Positions 1 through 9,683 are shown, numbered from the stretch's first letter. The stretch is 64,000 nucleotides of DNA from JAYODW01 sp038116745 (GCA_038116745.1 JAYODW010000014.1:1-64000); one strand, 5' to 3'. Made by a program: numbers and translations. Notes: a model not told the origin generated them from the letters alone.

Positions 1-3000
1 GCACTCATCGCCGCCGAGCCGTCACCGACGTTGAAGAACTGCATCAGGTCGATGAGACTGCGCGATTCTTCGTCCATCGACTCGCTCGCCGCCGCGGCCT
101 GCTCGACCAGCGCCGCGTTCTGCTGGGTCATCTGATCCATCTGGGTCACGGCCTGGTTGACCTGACCAATGCCGCTCGACTGCTCTTCCGACGCCACCGC
201 GATCTCGCTGATGATGTCGGAAACCTTCTTCACGGATGCAACGATCTCCGCCAGGGTGGAACCGGACTCATCCACCAGTTTTGAGCCTTCGTTCACCTTG
301 TGGACGGAATCGTTGATCAGAGATTTGATCTCTTTCGCTGCTGAGGCAGAGCGCTGCGCGAGGTTACGCACTTCTGAAGCAACGACCGCGAAACCGCGAC
401 CCTGTTCGCCTGCTCGTGCTGCCTCGACTGCTGCATTCAGCGCGAGCAGGTTGGTCTGGAAAGCAATCTCATCAATCACACCAATGATGTCGGCAATTTT
501 GCGGCTGGATTCATTCACGGCGGCCATGGCTTCAACGGCCCGACTGACTACCGCGCCACCTGCTTCGGCCTGGTCGCGGGCAGACCCTGCCAGCTGGTTG
601 GCCTGGTGGGAGTTATCGGCATTCTGCTGCACGGCCGAGGTCATCTCCTCCATGCTGGCCGCGGTCTCTTCGAGTGAGGACGCCTGCTCCTCGGTGCGTG
701 CCGAAAGTTCCGTGTTGCCTTTAGAGACTTCCGATGCCGCGCCGTTGATGCTCATCGCCATGGTGCGGATCTTTTCGACCGTTTCGCGCAGGTTGACCAC
801 CGTGGTGTTGACGGATTCGGCCAGAATGGCGAATTCACCCTGGAAGCTGCCGTCCATGGTTTCGATCAGGTTGCCGCCTGCCAGCTCGCCCAGCACGCGA
901 CTGCATTCGCGAAGCGGTGCGATAACCGCGTCGATCAGCGAATTGATTCCGTTCCCCAGATTGCGGATGAAACCCGTGTAGCGTTCGGCATCCATTTTCT
1001 GGTCGAATTCGCCTCGGGTTGCAGCCTCGATCAGGTTGGCAATCTGCCGCTCGGCATCTTTCTGCTCGGTGATGTCTTTCCATTCGACCATATTGCCCAT
1101 CAGCGCGCCGTCGGGCCCAAGAATGGCGGTGGCATTGACCTCGAACTCGAGTCCCGCCACCTTGATTTCCGCGCGGGCGGGCAGGCGGCTGGGGTCGGCC
1201 AGGAGCGAAGCCTGATGCGCGGGGTTTTTGTGGAACTGATCAATATTCGTACCGATCAGCTTGTTCACGTCGAAACCCGGAAAAGTCTGCCGCAGCTCCG
1301 CTTGCCGTCTGCCCAGCAGCTCGACCACCGATGGATTGACGTAGGTGATATTGCGCGCGGCATCGCAAAGCATGAGCGCGGTCTCGGCACCGTCCACAGC
1401 CGACTGCAGACGCGCGACCTCGACCTCCTTGGCGCGTTGCTCGGTGACGTTGTTCCACTCGAGCGTGTTGCCGATGTAATTCCCTTTGCTGTCCCGTTGC
1501 GCCGTGACGTTGATGCGGAAGGTCAGGTTGTCGACCTTGATGTCGGTCGAAAAGGGGAGGTTATCGGGGTTGCTCAGCATCGCGCGCTGATGGGCAGGAT
1601 TCTTATGAAAAATATCGATGCAGGTGCCGATCAGCGCATCAAGATTGAAGCTTGGGTAGGCGCGCTTGAACGCGTCGAGGTTGCTGCGGACCAGATCAAC
1701 CGTGGAATCGTTGGCGTAGGTAATAACGAGATCCCTGTCGACCATCATCATGGCGGTCATGGCGCCATCCACTGCGGACTGGAGCCGCGCAACTTCTCCC
1801 TCGCGGGCACGCTGTTCGGTAACGTTGTACCACTCGAGCGTGTTGCCGATGTAGTTCCCTTTGCTATCGGTCTGAGCGGTGACGTTGATGTTGAACGTAA
1901 GCGATCCCACCCCGATGTCAGCGGAGTGCGGTAGGTTGGCTGGGTCTGCAAGCATCCGGCGCTGATGGGAAGGATCCTTGTGGAAATCGTCAATGCAGGT
2001 GCCGATCAGGTTGTCAAGCTTGAACCCGGGGTAAGCCGACTGAAACTCGGCGAGGTTCGACCGGACCAGTTCGACGGTTGCGTCATTGGCGTACTGAATG
2101 ACCAGGTCCCTGTCGACCATCATCATGGCGGTCATGGCGCTGTCGACGGACGATTGCAGGCGGGCTACCTGCGCTTCGCGAGCGCGTTGCTCGGTGACGT
2201 TGTACCACTCGAGCGTGTTGCCGATGTAGTTCCCTTTGCTATCGGTCTGAGCGGTGACGTTGATGTTGAACGTAAGCGATCCCACCCCGATGTCAGCGGA
2301 GTGCGGTAGGTTGGCTGGGTCTGCAAGCATCCGGCGCTGATGGGAAGGATCCTTGTGGAAATCGTCAATGCAGGTGCCGATCAGGTTGTCAAGCTTGAAC
2401 CCGGGGTAAGCCGACTGAAACTCGGCGAGGTTCGACCGGACCAGTTCGACGGTTGCGTCATTGGCGTACTGAATGACCAGGTCCCTGTCGACCATCATCA
2501 TGGCGGTCATGGCGCTGTCGACGGACGATTGCAGGCGGGCTACCTGCGCTTCGCGAGCGCGTTGCTCGGTGACGTTGTACCACTCGAGCGTGTTGCCGAT
2601 GTAGTTCCCGTCGCCATCTGTCTGGGCGGTAACGTTGATGTTGAAAATCAGCGATCCGACTTCAATGTCAGCCGAGTGCGGCAGGTTGGCGGGATCTGAT
2701 AGTAGGCGGCGCTGATGAGAGGGGTCTTTATGGAAATCATCAATGCAGGTGCCGACCAGATTCTTTAGATCGAACCCCGGAAAGGCTTTCTGAAACTCAG
2801 CCAGATTAGAGCGGACCAGCTCGACAGTTGAATCATTGACATAGGTAATCACAAGGTCACGGTCGACCATCATGATGGCAGTCAGGGTGTGCTGCAGGGC
2901 CGAACGCAGGCGCACGACCTCCAGGTTGTTGGCGTTGTCGGACATGGCGTTATTCTCCGTCTGCTCGTAGCTGCTGAGCATGGTTGATGCAATCAGGTTG

Positions 3001-3386
3001 AGGGCCTGGCTCCAGGCCTGTTCGATCTCGTCGGTCCAGGCGTCGCCCGCGAGCGCCTTCATCTCGTCGACCAGGATTCCGGCGACCACCGGGTAGTGCT
3101 CGGCTTTGGCGCCGTAATCCTGATGGCGCCGGCCAAGTTCCTTGAGCACTTTGACCAGGTCATCGGGCTGCCGCAGGTTCTGCACCACCGTTACGAGTGA
3201 GCCCAGCAGTTTCTTGCGTTGGGCTGCCGGCGTGGTATTCGCAAACAGCGGCTTGACTTCCGGGTGCTCGCGGAAGAGGCGCTCGTAGAAACGCTCTACC
3301 AGCGTCTCCGCCTGGTCAGCGAGCAGCGCAAACGAGGTTTCTATCAGGTTGATATCAAAATAATCTTCAAGCGGATTGGCAGCCAT
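1..3386 (-). CDS. Soluble globin-(PAS)5-methyl-accepting chemotaxis protein, C-terminus cut by window edge
   Basis: About 1128 codons are visible from ATG 3386, with no stop before the left edge. Residues ~1-140 form a flavohaemoglobin-type globin: the B10 Tyr is in RFYERLF (Tyr34) and the proximal F8 His is in GRRHQDYG (His88). Five PAS domains follow (~160-275, 285-400, 410-525, 535-650, 660-772). Each keeps an FHK(D/N)P(S/A)HQ motif and an E-W near its end, as in haem PAS domains of Aer2-type receptors. A HAMP-like linker (~775-855) leads to the MCP signalling hairpin (FQTNLLALNAAVEAARAGEQ). No transmembrane segment is seen, so the receptor should be cytoplasmic. It lies 66 bp after cheA on the same strand, so it probably feeds that kinase. 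Sensing O2, NO or redox state is inference. Family assignment is firm; ligand is not. Confidence 0.9.
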   Translation of the reverse strand, partial: MAANPLEDYFDINLIETSFALLADQAETLVERFYERLFREHPEVKPLFANTTPAAQRKKLLGSLVTVVQNLRQPDDLVKVLKELGRRHQDYGAKAEHYPVVAGILVDEMKALAGDAWTDEIEQAWSQALNLIASTMLSSYEQTENNAMSDNANNLEVVRLRSALQHTLTAIMMVDRDLVITYVNDSTVELVRSNLAEFQKAFPGFDLKNLVGTCIDDFHKDPSHQRRLLSDPANLPHSADIEVGSLIFNINVTAQTDGDGNYIGNTLEWYNVTEQRAREAQVARLQSSVDSAMTAMMMVDRDLVIQYANDATVELVRSNLAEFQSAYPGFKLDNLIGTCIDDFHKDPSHQRRMLADPANLPHSADIGVGSLTFNINVTAQTDSKGNYIGNTLEWYNVTEQRAREAQVARLQSSVDSAMTAMMMVDRDLVIQYANDATVELVRSNLAEFQSAYPGFKLDNLIGTCIDDFHKDPSHQRRMLADPANLPHSADIGVGSLTFNINVTAQTDSKGNYIGNTLEWYNVTEQRAREGEVARLQSAVDGAMTAMMMVDRDLVITYANDSTVDLVRSNLDAFKRAYPSFNLDALIGTCIDIFHKNPAHQRAMLSNPDNLPFSTDIKVDNLTFRINVTAQRDSKGNYIGNTLEWNNVTEQRAKEVEVARLQSAVDGAETALMLCDAARNITYVNPSVVELLGRRQAELRQTFPGFDVNKLIGTNIDQFHKNPAHQASLLADPSRLPARAEIKVAGLEFEVNATAILGPDGALMGNMVEWKDITEQKDAERQIANLIEAATRGEFDQKMDAERYTGFIRNLGNGINSLIDAVIAPLRECSRVLGELAGGNLIETMDGSFQGEFAILAESVNTTVVNLRETVEKIRTMAMSINGAASEVSKGNTELSARTEEQASSLEETAASMEEMTSAVQQNADNSHQANQLAGSARDQAEAGGAVVSRAVEAMAAVNESSRKIADIIGVIDEIAFQTNLLALNAAVEAARAGEQGRGFAVVASEVRNLAQRSASAAKEIKSLINDSVHKVNEGSKLVDESGSTLAEIVASVKKVSDIISEIAVASEEQSSGIGQVNQAVTQMDQMTQQNAALVEQAAAASESMDEESRSLIDLMQFFNVGDGSAAMS
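1822..2609. repeat. Near-perfect 375-bp tandem duplication encoding two identical PAS domains
   Basis: Bases 1822-2234 and 2197-2609 read as identical at an offset of 375 bp (125 codons), so PAS domains 2 and 3 of the chemoreceptor are the same down to synonymous positions. Identity breaks just before 1822 and just after 2609, where PAS1 and PAS4 have diverged. The unit is in frame. A recent unequal-crossover duplication is the simplest reading; an assembly error in a draft contig is the alternative. Confidence 0.9.
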
Positions 3387-3452
3387 GACGGGCCTCCCGA
3401 CTGATTTGTTCTGCGCCGAAGCGCCTGGGCTTGTTGTCAGTTTTCATTGTGA

Positions 3453-5579
3453 TCACGCGGCCTGAACGGTGTTGCTCCCCCGGGGCAGTGCTTTCCGTCG
3501 ACTCAAGGTAATCAAGCCGCCCGCATCGAGAATCATGGCGACCGTGCCGTCACCGAGGATGGTGGCGCCGGATACGCCGTCGACCCGACGAAAGTTGGTT
3601 TCGAGACTTTTAATCACAACCTGCTGCTGTCCCAGCAGTTCGTCGACAAAAATGCCGGCACGTTGACCTTCACCCTCGACGACAACCAACAGCCCCTGGT
3701 CGAGCGCAGTTGCCTGCGGCTCGACCTCAAAAAGTTCGTACAGGCGGATGATGGGCAGGTACTCGCCGCGCAGGCGATAAAGTTCAGCCGCACCGGCGAC
3801 CGACTCGACGCGTTTTTCTTCTGCCAGCAGAGATTCAACAATTGAGACCAGCGGCACGATGTAGGTCTGATTGCCGACCTTGACCAGCTGTCCGTCGAGG
3901 ATTGCCAGTGTGAGCGGCAGGCGAATGCGTATCGTCGATCCTGCGCCGGCGCGAGATTCGATCTCGATGAGCCCGCCCAGTTCCTTGATGTTCCGCTTGA
4001 CCACGTCCATGCCGACGCCGCGTCCGGATACGTCGCTCAGCTGCTCCGCGGTGGAAAAGCCAGGATGGAAGATGAGCTCGTGGATGCGCTCGTCGGAAAG
4101 GTTTTCATCCGCCCCGACGAGACCCCGCTCGCGGGCCTTAGCCAGGATCTTTTCCGCATTCAGGCCGGCACCGTCGTCGCCAATCTCGATCACGATGTTG
4201 CCGCCCTCATGGCGGGCAGAGAGTGTCAGGGTTCCCTGGCGGGGTTTGCCCGCTGCGGCCCTTATGTCGGGCGCCTCAATACCGTGATCCAACGCATTGC
4301 GAACCAGGTGTACCAGCGGGTCTGCAATCTTTTCAAGAACCGTCTTGTCGAGTTCCGTCTGCTCCCCGACGATCTTGAGTTCTATCTCCTTGCCGAGTTT
4401 TGCGCTCAGATCGCGCACCAAACGAGGGAAGCGATTGAAAGAAAAGCTGATCGGCAGCATGCGGATGCGCATGACGCTTTCCTGCAGTTCGCGCGTGTTG
4501 CGCTCTAGCTGCGCCAGTCCTTCGCGCAGCTTGTCGAAATCCACGTTTTCTCGATCGTCATCAAACTGGCCGAGCATGGATTGCGTGATAACCAGCTCAC
4601 CTACCAGATTGATCAGTGAATCGACCTTGCCGATGTCGACCCGAATAGAAGAATTGGCGCTTGCCGAGCTCCCGCCTGAACGGCGCTCCCCGGTGCGCGA
4701 TGCAGGGGTGGATTCTGCTTCTTCCGTCGGCGCTGAGGGCGTGGCGCTCTGTGCGGCCTCTGCTGAGTCCTCGGGCGCTGCATCTTCCGCTGCCGGCTGC
4801 TGCTTGCGGTCTGCACGCGCGGTCGCGTCCCCGGTGTCACGGCTGATGTGGATGTCCGCATCATCTTCAACCCATTCAAAGATTTCCCGGACGTCATCTT
4901 CGCGGGCATCTGCTTCGAGCCTGATAGTCCAGCCGACGTAGCAGGTCTCCGGGTCAAAATCGACATAGTCTGGCAGGCGCGAAAAGTCGGCAGCGGCGGA
5001 AACCGCACCCAGCGACTCGAGCTCGCGCAGGATCCGGACCGGGTCGTTACCCGTGTTGAACAGGTGCTCGTGGGGCTGGAAACCGATAGTCCAGATCCTC
5101 CCTGCGGACTGCGGAGCAGCTTCAGCAGCGGCTTCAGGCGCGGGCGTTTCCTCGGCAGGCGGCGCGGTTACTGGCGCGGTCACGCCTTTCTCGGCCAGAA
5201 GCAGCTTTTCGAGGCGGGCGTGCACGTCAGCCGCCGCGGCTGCATCGAAATCAGTGCCCTCCTGTGCTGCACTCAGCATAGACCTCAGGATGTCGACCGC
5301 TGCAAGCAACACGTCAACCGATTCGCGCGTGACGCTGCGCTCACCGTTGCGCATTTCATCGAGCAGGGTTTCCAGAACGTGGGTGAACTCGCTGATGGCG
5401 GTAAAACCAAACGTGCCGCCGCCGCCCTTGATCGAATGCGCGCCTCTGAAAATCGCGTTGATGGTCTCGAGATCGGGATCGCCTATACCCAGATCGAGCA
5501 GTCCTGACTCCATGACGTCGAGAAGCTCGAAGGATTCTTCGAAGAAGACCTGATGAAACTGGGCGATATCAATCGACAT
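3453..5579 (-). CDS. cheA: Chemotaxis histidine kinase CheA
   Basis: 708 aa. CheA autophosphorylates on His and passes the phosphate to CheY. Domains in order: HPt/P1 with the phospho-acceptor His48 in FRGAHSIKGGGGTFGF; a P2-like region (~165-260) with an F-x-P-H motif and alternating acidic repeats; a low-complexity Ala/Glu/Ser linker; P3 dimerisation (SLINLVGELVITQSML); P4 ATPase with N box LVRNALDHGIE, G1 GDDGAGL and G2 GRGVGMDVV; and a CheW-like P5 at the C-terminus (LVKVGNQTYIVPLVSIVESL). It starts at ATG 5579, 50 bp after cheY, and precedes the globin-PAS chemoreceptor. The cheY-cheA-mcp order suggests a dedicated signalling array. No cheW, cheR or cheB is visible; they may lie beyond the left edge. 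Confidence 0.96.
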   Translation of the reverse strand: MSIDIAQFHQVFFEESFELLDVMESGLLDLGIGDPDLETINAIFRGAHSIKGGGGTFGFTAISEFTHVLETLLDEMRNGERSVTRESVDVLLAAVDILRSMLSAAQEGTDFDAAAAADVHARLEKLLLAEKGVTAPVTAPPAEETPAPEAAAEAAPQSAGRIWTIGFQPHEHLFNTGNDPVRILRELESLGAVSAAADFSRLPDYVDFDPETCYVGWTIRLEADAREDDVREIFEWVEDDADIHISRDTGDATARADRKQQPAAEDAAPEDSAEAAQSATPSAPTEEAESTPASRTGERRSGGSSASANSSIRVDIGKVDSLINLVGELVITQSMLGQFDDDRENVDFDKLREGLAQLERNTRELQESVMRIRMLPISFSFNRFPRLVRDLSAKLGKEIELKIVGEQTELDKTVLEKIADPLVHLVRNALDHGIEAPDIRAAAGKPRQGTLTLSARHEGGNIVIEIGDDGAGLNAEKILAKARERGLVGADENLSDERIHELIFHPGFSTAEQLSDVSGRGVGMDVVKRNIKELGGLIEIESRAGAGSTIRIRLPLTLAILDGQLVKVGNQTYIVPLVSIVESLLAEEKRVESVAGAAELYRLRGEYLPIIRLYELFEVEPQATALDQGLLVVVEGEGQRAGIFVDELLGQQQVVIKSLETNFRRVDGVSGATILGDGTVAMILDAGGLITLSRRKALPRGSNTVQAA

Positions 5580-5629
5580 GATGTTTACTGCATTCGGTAA
5601 AAATCAGTGGGCGCGTCCGGTGCGTTCCC

Positions 5630-5992
5630 TCAACCCAGAACCCTGGCCAAAGTGGCCAGCAATTTCTCAGGGTCGAAAGGTTTCACCAGCCAGCCGGTTG
5701 CGCCGGCTGCTTTGCCCTGGGTTTTCTTGTCCGCACCGGACTCGGTGGTCAGCAGGAGCATCGGGGTGAATTTGTACTGCGGAAGTCCGCGCAGATTGCG
5801 GATGAGTTCGATGCCGTCCATGTTCGGCATGTTGACGTCGGTAAGAACCACGTCCACACGGCTTTTCTTCGCCTTCTCGAACGCGTCCTGGCCGTCGACC
5901 GCTTCGACGACCTCGTATCCGGCCCCCTTTAAGGTGAAGCTGACCATCTGGCGCATGGAGGCCGAATCATCGACCGCGAGGATGGTGGGCAT
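5630..5992 (-). CDS. cheY: CheY-like single-domain response regulator
   Basis: 120 aa, a stand-alone receiver domain. It has the acidic pair Asp8-Asp9 (AVDDSASMRQ), phospho-acceptor Asp52 (LTDVNMPNMDG), the Thr81-Thr82 switch residues and Lys103 in LVKPFDP. A good ribosome site (AGGAGAT) sits 6 bases before ATG 5992. It is the first gene of the minus-strand chemotaxis operon and ends 50 bp before cheA. The closest family type is the MCP-operon CheY that is also found as PilG/TcrA-like tactic regulators, so the output could be flagellar or pilus based; the window does not show which. Confidence 0.95.
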   Translation of the reverse strand: MPTILAVDDSASMRQMVSFTLKGAGYEVVEAVDGQDAFEKAKKSRVDVVLTDVNMPNMDGIELIRNLRGLPQYKFTPMLLLTTESGADKKTQGKAAGATGWLVKPFDPEKLLATLARVLG

Positions 5993-6441
5993 AACTTGAT
6001 CTCCTGCTTACAGCTGACTGTTAAAAGTTCAGATGTGTCACCTAATAGCGACCATCAATAAAAAACCTTTACCCCTTGTTCTCGATAAGAATCCTGATTT
6101 GTGCAGCTCGGCCTCATCGAGGGGAATGCCTGCGCCAGACTCGGCGTTTCGCGCCCGCGTTGAGTCGGGACTCCACGACGCAGGATTGGACGGGGGGATG
6201 AGACCCGCTTTTTGCGCCAGCGCGGCCAAACAAAGGGATTCGGAGCCATTTTCGCATGGGCAAGGCGGAAGATCCTGTGCTTGACCGGTCGCCGGCAGTG
6301 AGTCGCTTGCCGGCGTTAGCACCGTTGTACACTTGGCGCCCAAGTGGCGCGACGGCGAGTCGAGGGGACGACTTCAAGACAGCTCTGAGCGCGCGAAAGT
6401 CACGGCCCGAGGCCGCTATCCAGACTGCAGAGGAACTTGAT
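5993..6441. other. Divergent intergenic region between cheY and the MetE-like gene
   Basis: About 450 bp without a convincing gene. The cheY-proximal end is AT-richer (6040-6065) and should hold the chemotaxis promoter. The rest contains overlapping short frames on both strands with no ribosome sites or recognisable protein. No T-box, SAM or cobalamin riboswitch consensus was recognised upstream of the MetE-like gene. Confidence 0.5.
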
Positions 6442-7599
6442 ATGCAACGCAGTGAACAGCGCATTCTGACGACTCACGTAGGCAGCCTCCCGCGCGCACG
6501 GGAGCTTTCAGATCTTCTGATCGCCCAGGAAGCCCGACAAGAGATCGACGAGGCTCGACTTGACGCCCTGTCTGAAGCCGGGGTGCGCCACTGCGTTGCA
6601 AAACAGCTCGAATCCGGCGTCGACGTTATCAACGATGGTGAGCAGCCCAGGGTCGGCTTTCAGACCTATGTGGCGCAGCGTTTGTCGGGCTTCGGCGGCG
6701 TCAGTGAACGAGAAGCGTTTACTGACTTTGCCAACTACCCTGACTTCGGTGAGATCTGGCGCAACCGCGGTATGGTGATGTCCAAGGTCTTCGATGCGCC
6801 GGCGGCTGACGCGGAGGTGGCGTATACCGATCTGGCGCCGGCGCGACGCGAGCTGGAAATGTTCGGTGCAGCGCTGGGAGAGGTTGAGGGTCGCTACACA
6901 GAGTCTTTTGTCACCGCGGCCTGTCCGGGGATCGTCTGCACCACCATGGGCAATAAGTATTACGACACCCACGAAGCTTATGTGCGTGCGGTGGCGCGCG
7001 AGATGCAGAAGGAATACGAGCTCATTCACGCCAGCGGTCATCTGCTGCAGCTCGACTGTCCTGACCTGGCGATGGAGCGTCATGGTCAGTTTCAGCATGA
7101 CTCGATCAAAGAATTCCAGGACGCGATCGCCATTCACATCGACGCGATAAATCAGGCCTGCGTGAATATTCCCAAGGAGCGGATCAGGCTGCACGTGTGC
7201 TGGGGTAATTACGACGGTCCGCACGATTGCGATGTCCCCCTGGCCGACGTCCTGCCGGTCATTCGGGACGCTAATGTTGGTGCGTTCTCGATTGAGTTCG
7301 CCAACCCCAGACACCAGCACGAGTACTCGGCGCTCAAGGCGAACCCCTTCCGCGATGACGTGATCGTGATCCCCGGCGTGATCGATTCGACGGTCAACTA
7401 CATCGAACATCCGGAAGTGATCTGCCGACGCATTCTCGAGGCGGTAGATGCCGTCGGAGACAAAGAGCGCGTGATCGCGGGCGCTGACTGCGGCTTTGGC
7501 ACTTTCGCCGGCTGGGAAATGGTTGCAGCCTCCGTGGTGTGGGCCAAGTTTGCAGCTTTGGCAGAAGGTGCACGCCTGGCCAGCGCGCGTCTCTGGTAA
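6442..7599 (+). CDS. MetE-like zinc-dependent methyltransferase (cobalamin-independent methionine synthase II family)
   Basis: 385 aa from ATG 6442, chosen over in-frame upstream codons because AGAGGAA lies just before it and similarity to the family begins at ILTTHVGSLPR. The protein matches the C-terminal catalytic half of MetE: substrate motif LLQLDCPDLAM, zinc ligands in LHVCWGNYDGPHDCD, and a last Cys in AGADCGFG. Stand-alone proteins of this type transfer methyl or alkyl groups to or from thiols; the family includes archaeal core methionine synthases and epoxyalkane:coenzyme M transferase. The natural substrate here is not evident. It is followed by a DUF485/symporter pair. A paralogue lies at 34761-35915. 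Confidence 0.85.
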   Translation: MQRSEQRILTTHVGSLPRARELSDLLIAQEARQEIDEARLDALSEAGVRHCVAKQLESGVDVINDGEQPRVGFQTYVAQRLSGFGGVSEREAFTDFANYPDFGEIWRNRGMVMSKVFDAPAADAEVAYTDLAPARRELEMFGAALGEVEGRYTESFVTAACPGIVCTTMGNKYYDTHEAYVRAVAREMQKEYELIHASGHLLQLDCPDLAMERHGQFQHDSIKEFQDAIAIHIDAINQACVNIPKERIRLHVCWGNYDGPHDCDVPLADVLPVIRDANVGAFSIEFANPRHQHEYSALKANPFRDDVIVIPGVIDSTVNYIEHPEVICRRILEAVDAVGDKERVIAGADCGFGTFAGWEMVAASVVWAKFAALAEGARLASARLW

Positions 7600-7705
7600 C
7601 GATCCTTCCCTGCCCATCCAGCCACGTTGTCTGCGGCCCTGCGGCGCCGCGGGCAGCGTGGCTCCTTGCGCCACCTCGGAGTGGCATGTCCCCGAAAGAA
7701 ACTTC

Positions 7706-8020
7706 ATGGATAAGCTTTACGCGCGTATTTTCGCGGACCCGGAATTTCAGGCCTTGCAGCGTCGGCGCGGACGCTTCGTCTGGACACTATCCGGCACGAT
7801 TTTCTTATCGTTCTATCTCTACGTTTTCATCATTGCTTTCCGCCCCGAATGGCTGGCGGTGCGTCTGGGGCCGCACACGGTCATTAACTGGGGGGTGATG
7901 GTTGGCGTTGGTCTGATCCTCCTCGGTTTCATTCTTACGGGGCTGTATGTGATGCGTGCCAACGGGTTCTACGATCCCGCTGCCCGCGCGATCGTGGATC
8001 GCCTGTCGGCGGAGGACTGA
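7706..8020 (+). CDS. DUF485 (YjcH-like) inner-membrane protein
   Basis: 104 aa from ATG 7706. Two hydrophobic segments (about residues 27-47 and 60-82) separated by a short loop match DUF485, which nearly always sits directly before an acetate/solute:sodium symporter. The stop is 4 bases before the symporter start, and the stop region supplies the symporter ribosome site GGAGGA. It probably assists or modulates the transporter; the exact role of the family is not known. Confidence 0.87.
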   Translation: MDKLYARIFADPEFQALQRRRGRFVWTLSGTIFLSFYLYVFIIAFRPEWLAVRLGPHTVINWGVMVGVGLILLGFILTGLYVMRANGFYDPAARAIVDRLSAED

Positions 8021-8024
8021 AATC

Positions 8025-9683
8025 GTGCGTCGTTTGATATGTGTGCTGGTCTGCAGCGCACTGAGCGTTAACGTTCTGGCGGCTGGCGGCGGTGCTGCAC
8101 CTGCCGGCAGCGTAACGACGGAGCTCAATCTGTCAGCGATTGCCATGTTTCTGGTTTTCGTTGTCGCCACCCTGGGGATCACCTACTGGGCGGCGGGCCG
8201 TACCCGCAGCAGCAGCGACTACTACGCGGCGGGCGGGCGCATCACCGGCACGCAGAACGGCCTCGCCATCGCAGGCGATTTCATGTCCGCTGCGTCATTT
8301 CTCGGAATTTCGGGGCTGGTCTATACCAGCGGCTACGACGGCCTTATTTATTCCGTTGGCGGGCTGGTGGGCTGGCCGCTGGTCCTGTTTCTGCTGTCCG
8401 AACGTCTGCGCAATCTGGGGCGCTACACCTTCGCCGACGCGGTGAGCTACCGTCTCAGCGCGGGACCGATTAGGACACTGGCGGCCTGTGGAACGCTGGT
8501 GGTGGTCCTGCTCTATCTCATAGGTCAGATGGTGGGCGCCGGGACGCTGATCCAGGTGCTGTTCGGACTACCTTACGAAGTGGCAGTGATCCTGGTCGGC
8601 GTGCTCATGGTGCTCTACGTCAGCTTCGGCGGCATGATCGCGACGACCTGGGTGCAAATCATCAAGGCCGCGTTGCTTCTGACCGGCTCAACCGTGCTGG
8701 CCATCATGGTCATGCTGGAATTCGGTTTTTCGTTCGAGCGCCTGTTCAGCGAAGCCATTGCAGTGCACCCCAAGGGCGCGTCGGTGATGAACCCCGGGGG
8801 ATTGGTATCTGATCCAGTGTCGGCGCTGTCGCTGGGAGTGGCGCTGGTTTTTGGTACTGCAGGCCTGCCCCATATCCTGATGCGATTCTTCACTGTGCCT
8901 GACGCGCGCGAGGCGCGTAAGTCCGTGTTCGTAGCGACCGGCCTGATCGGCTACTTCTATCTGCTCACTTTCGTGATGGGTTTCGGCGCCATCGTGCTGG
9001 TCTCGCAGGAGCCCAGGTTCCTTATCGAAGGCGCATTGCGCGGCGGCAACAACATGGCGGCGATCCATCTCGCTCAGGCCGCGGCAGGTGATCTGTTTCT
9101 GGGTTTTATCTCTGCCGTTGCCTTTGCAACGATTCTGGCAGTGGTCTCCGGCCTGACCCTTTCCGGTGCCTCGGCCATCTCCCACGATCTGTTCTCCAAT
9201 GTGCTGCGGCGCGGTCAGGCCAGCGAAGACGAGGTTGTGCGGGTGTCGAAGATCTCCTCAGGCCTGCTCGGTGTGCTCGCGGTCGGACTGGGCATGGCGT
9301 TTGAGGGGCAGAATGTGGCCTATATGGTGCTGCTGGCGTTTGCGGTTGCGGCGAGCGTCAATTTCCCCATCCTGCTGCTGTCCATGTACTGGCGCGGACT
9401 GACCACGCGTGGCGCTGTTGCGGGCGGGAGCGCGGGTCTGCTGACCGCGGTCGGATGCATGATCCTGGGACCCACAATCTGGGTCGAGATACTCGGATTT
9501 GATGAGCCGGTTTTTCCCTACCGCTACCCTGCTTTGTTTTCGATGACGGTATCGTTTGTCTGCATCATGCTGGTCTCCCGGCTTGACCGCAGTCCGCGCG
9601 CGCGCCGAGAGGCGGCTGCATTTGAGGGTCAGTACGTGCGTTCGATTACAGGTATGGGCGCGAGTGGTGCCGTAGACCACTGA
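8025..9683 (+). CDS. Solute:sodium symporter, ActP-like (acetate/monocarboxylate uptake)
   Basis: 552 aa from GTG 8025, selected because GGAGGA at 8011-8016 is correctly spaced and the next residues form a cleavable signal-like helix, as in ActP. About 13 hydrophobic helices follow. The SSS signature is seen in YYAAGGRITGTQNGLAIAGD and in the core DFMSAASFLGISGLVYTSGY. The gene is translationally linked to DUF485. ActP-type carriers import acetate and short monocarboxylates with sodium. The link with the upstream MetE-like enzyme is only positional. Confidence 0.88.
   Translation: MRRLICVLVCSALSVNVLAAGGGAAPAGSVTTELNLSAIAMFLVFVVATLGITYWAAGRTRSSSDYYAAGGRITGTQNGLAIAGDFMSAASFLGISGLVYTSGYDGLIYSVGGLVGWPLVLFLLSERLRNLGRYTFADAVSYRLSAGPIRTLAACGTLVVVLLYLIGQMVGAGTLIQVLFGLPYEVAVILVGVLMVLYVSFGGMIATTWVQIIKAALLLTGSTVLAIMVMLEFGFSFERLFSEAIAVHPKGASVMNPGGLVSDPVSALSLGVALVFGTAGLPHILMRFFTVPDAREARKSVFVATGLIGYFYLLTFVMGFGAIVLVSQEPRFLIEGALRGGNNMAAIHLAQAAAGDLFLGFISAVAFATILAVVSGLTLSGASAISHDLFSNVLRRGQASEDEVVRVSKISSGLLGVLAVGLGMAFEGQNVAYMVLLAFAVAASVNFPILLLSMYWRGLTTRGAVAGGSAGLLTAVGCMILGPTIWVEILGFDEPVFPYRYPALFSMTVSFVCIMLVSRLDRSPRARREAAAFEGQYVRSITGMGASGAVDH

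Noticed and set aside
6256..6441. 62-codon N-terminal extension of the MetE-like protein
   Set aside because: No family similarity, while ATG 6442 has a ribosome site and begins at the conserved ILTTHVGSLPR.
6256..6441. SAM or cobalamin riboswitch upstream of the MetE-like gene
   Set aside because: No conserved core of either class could be matched; ordinary spacer sequence.
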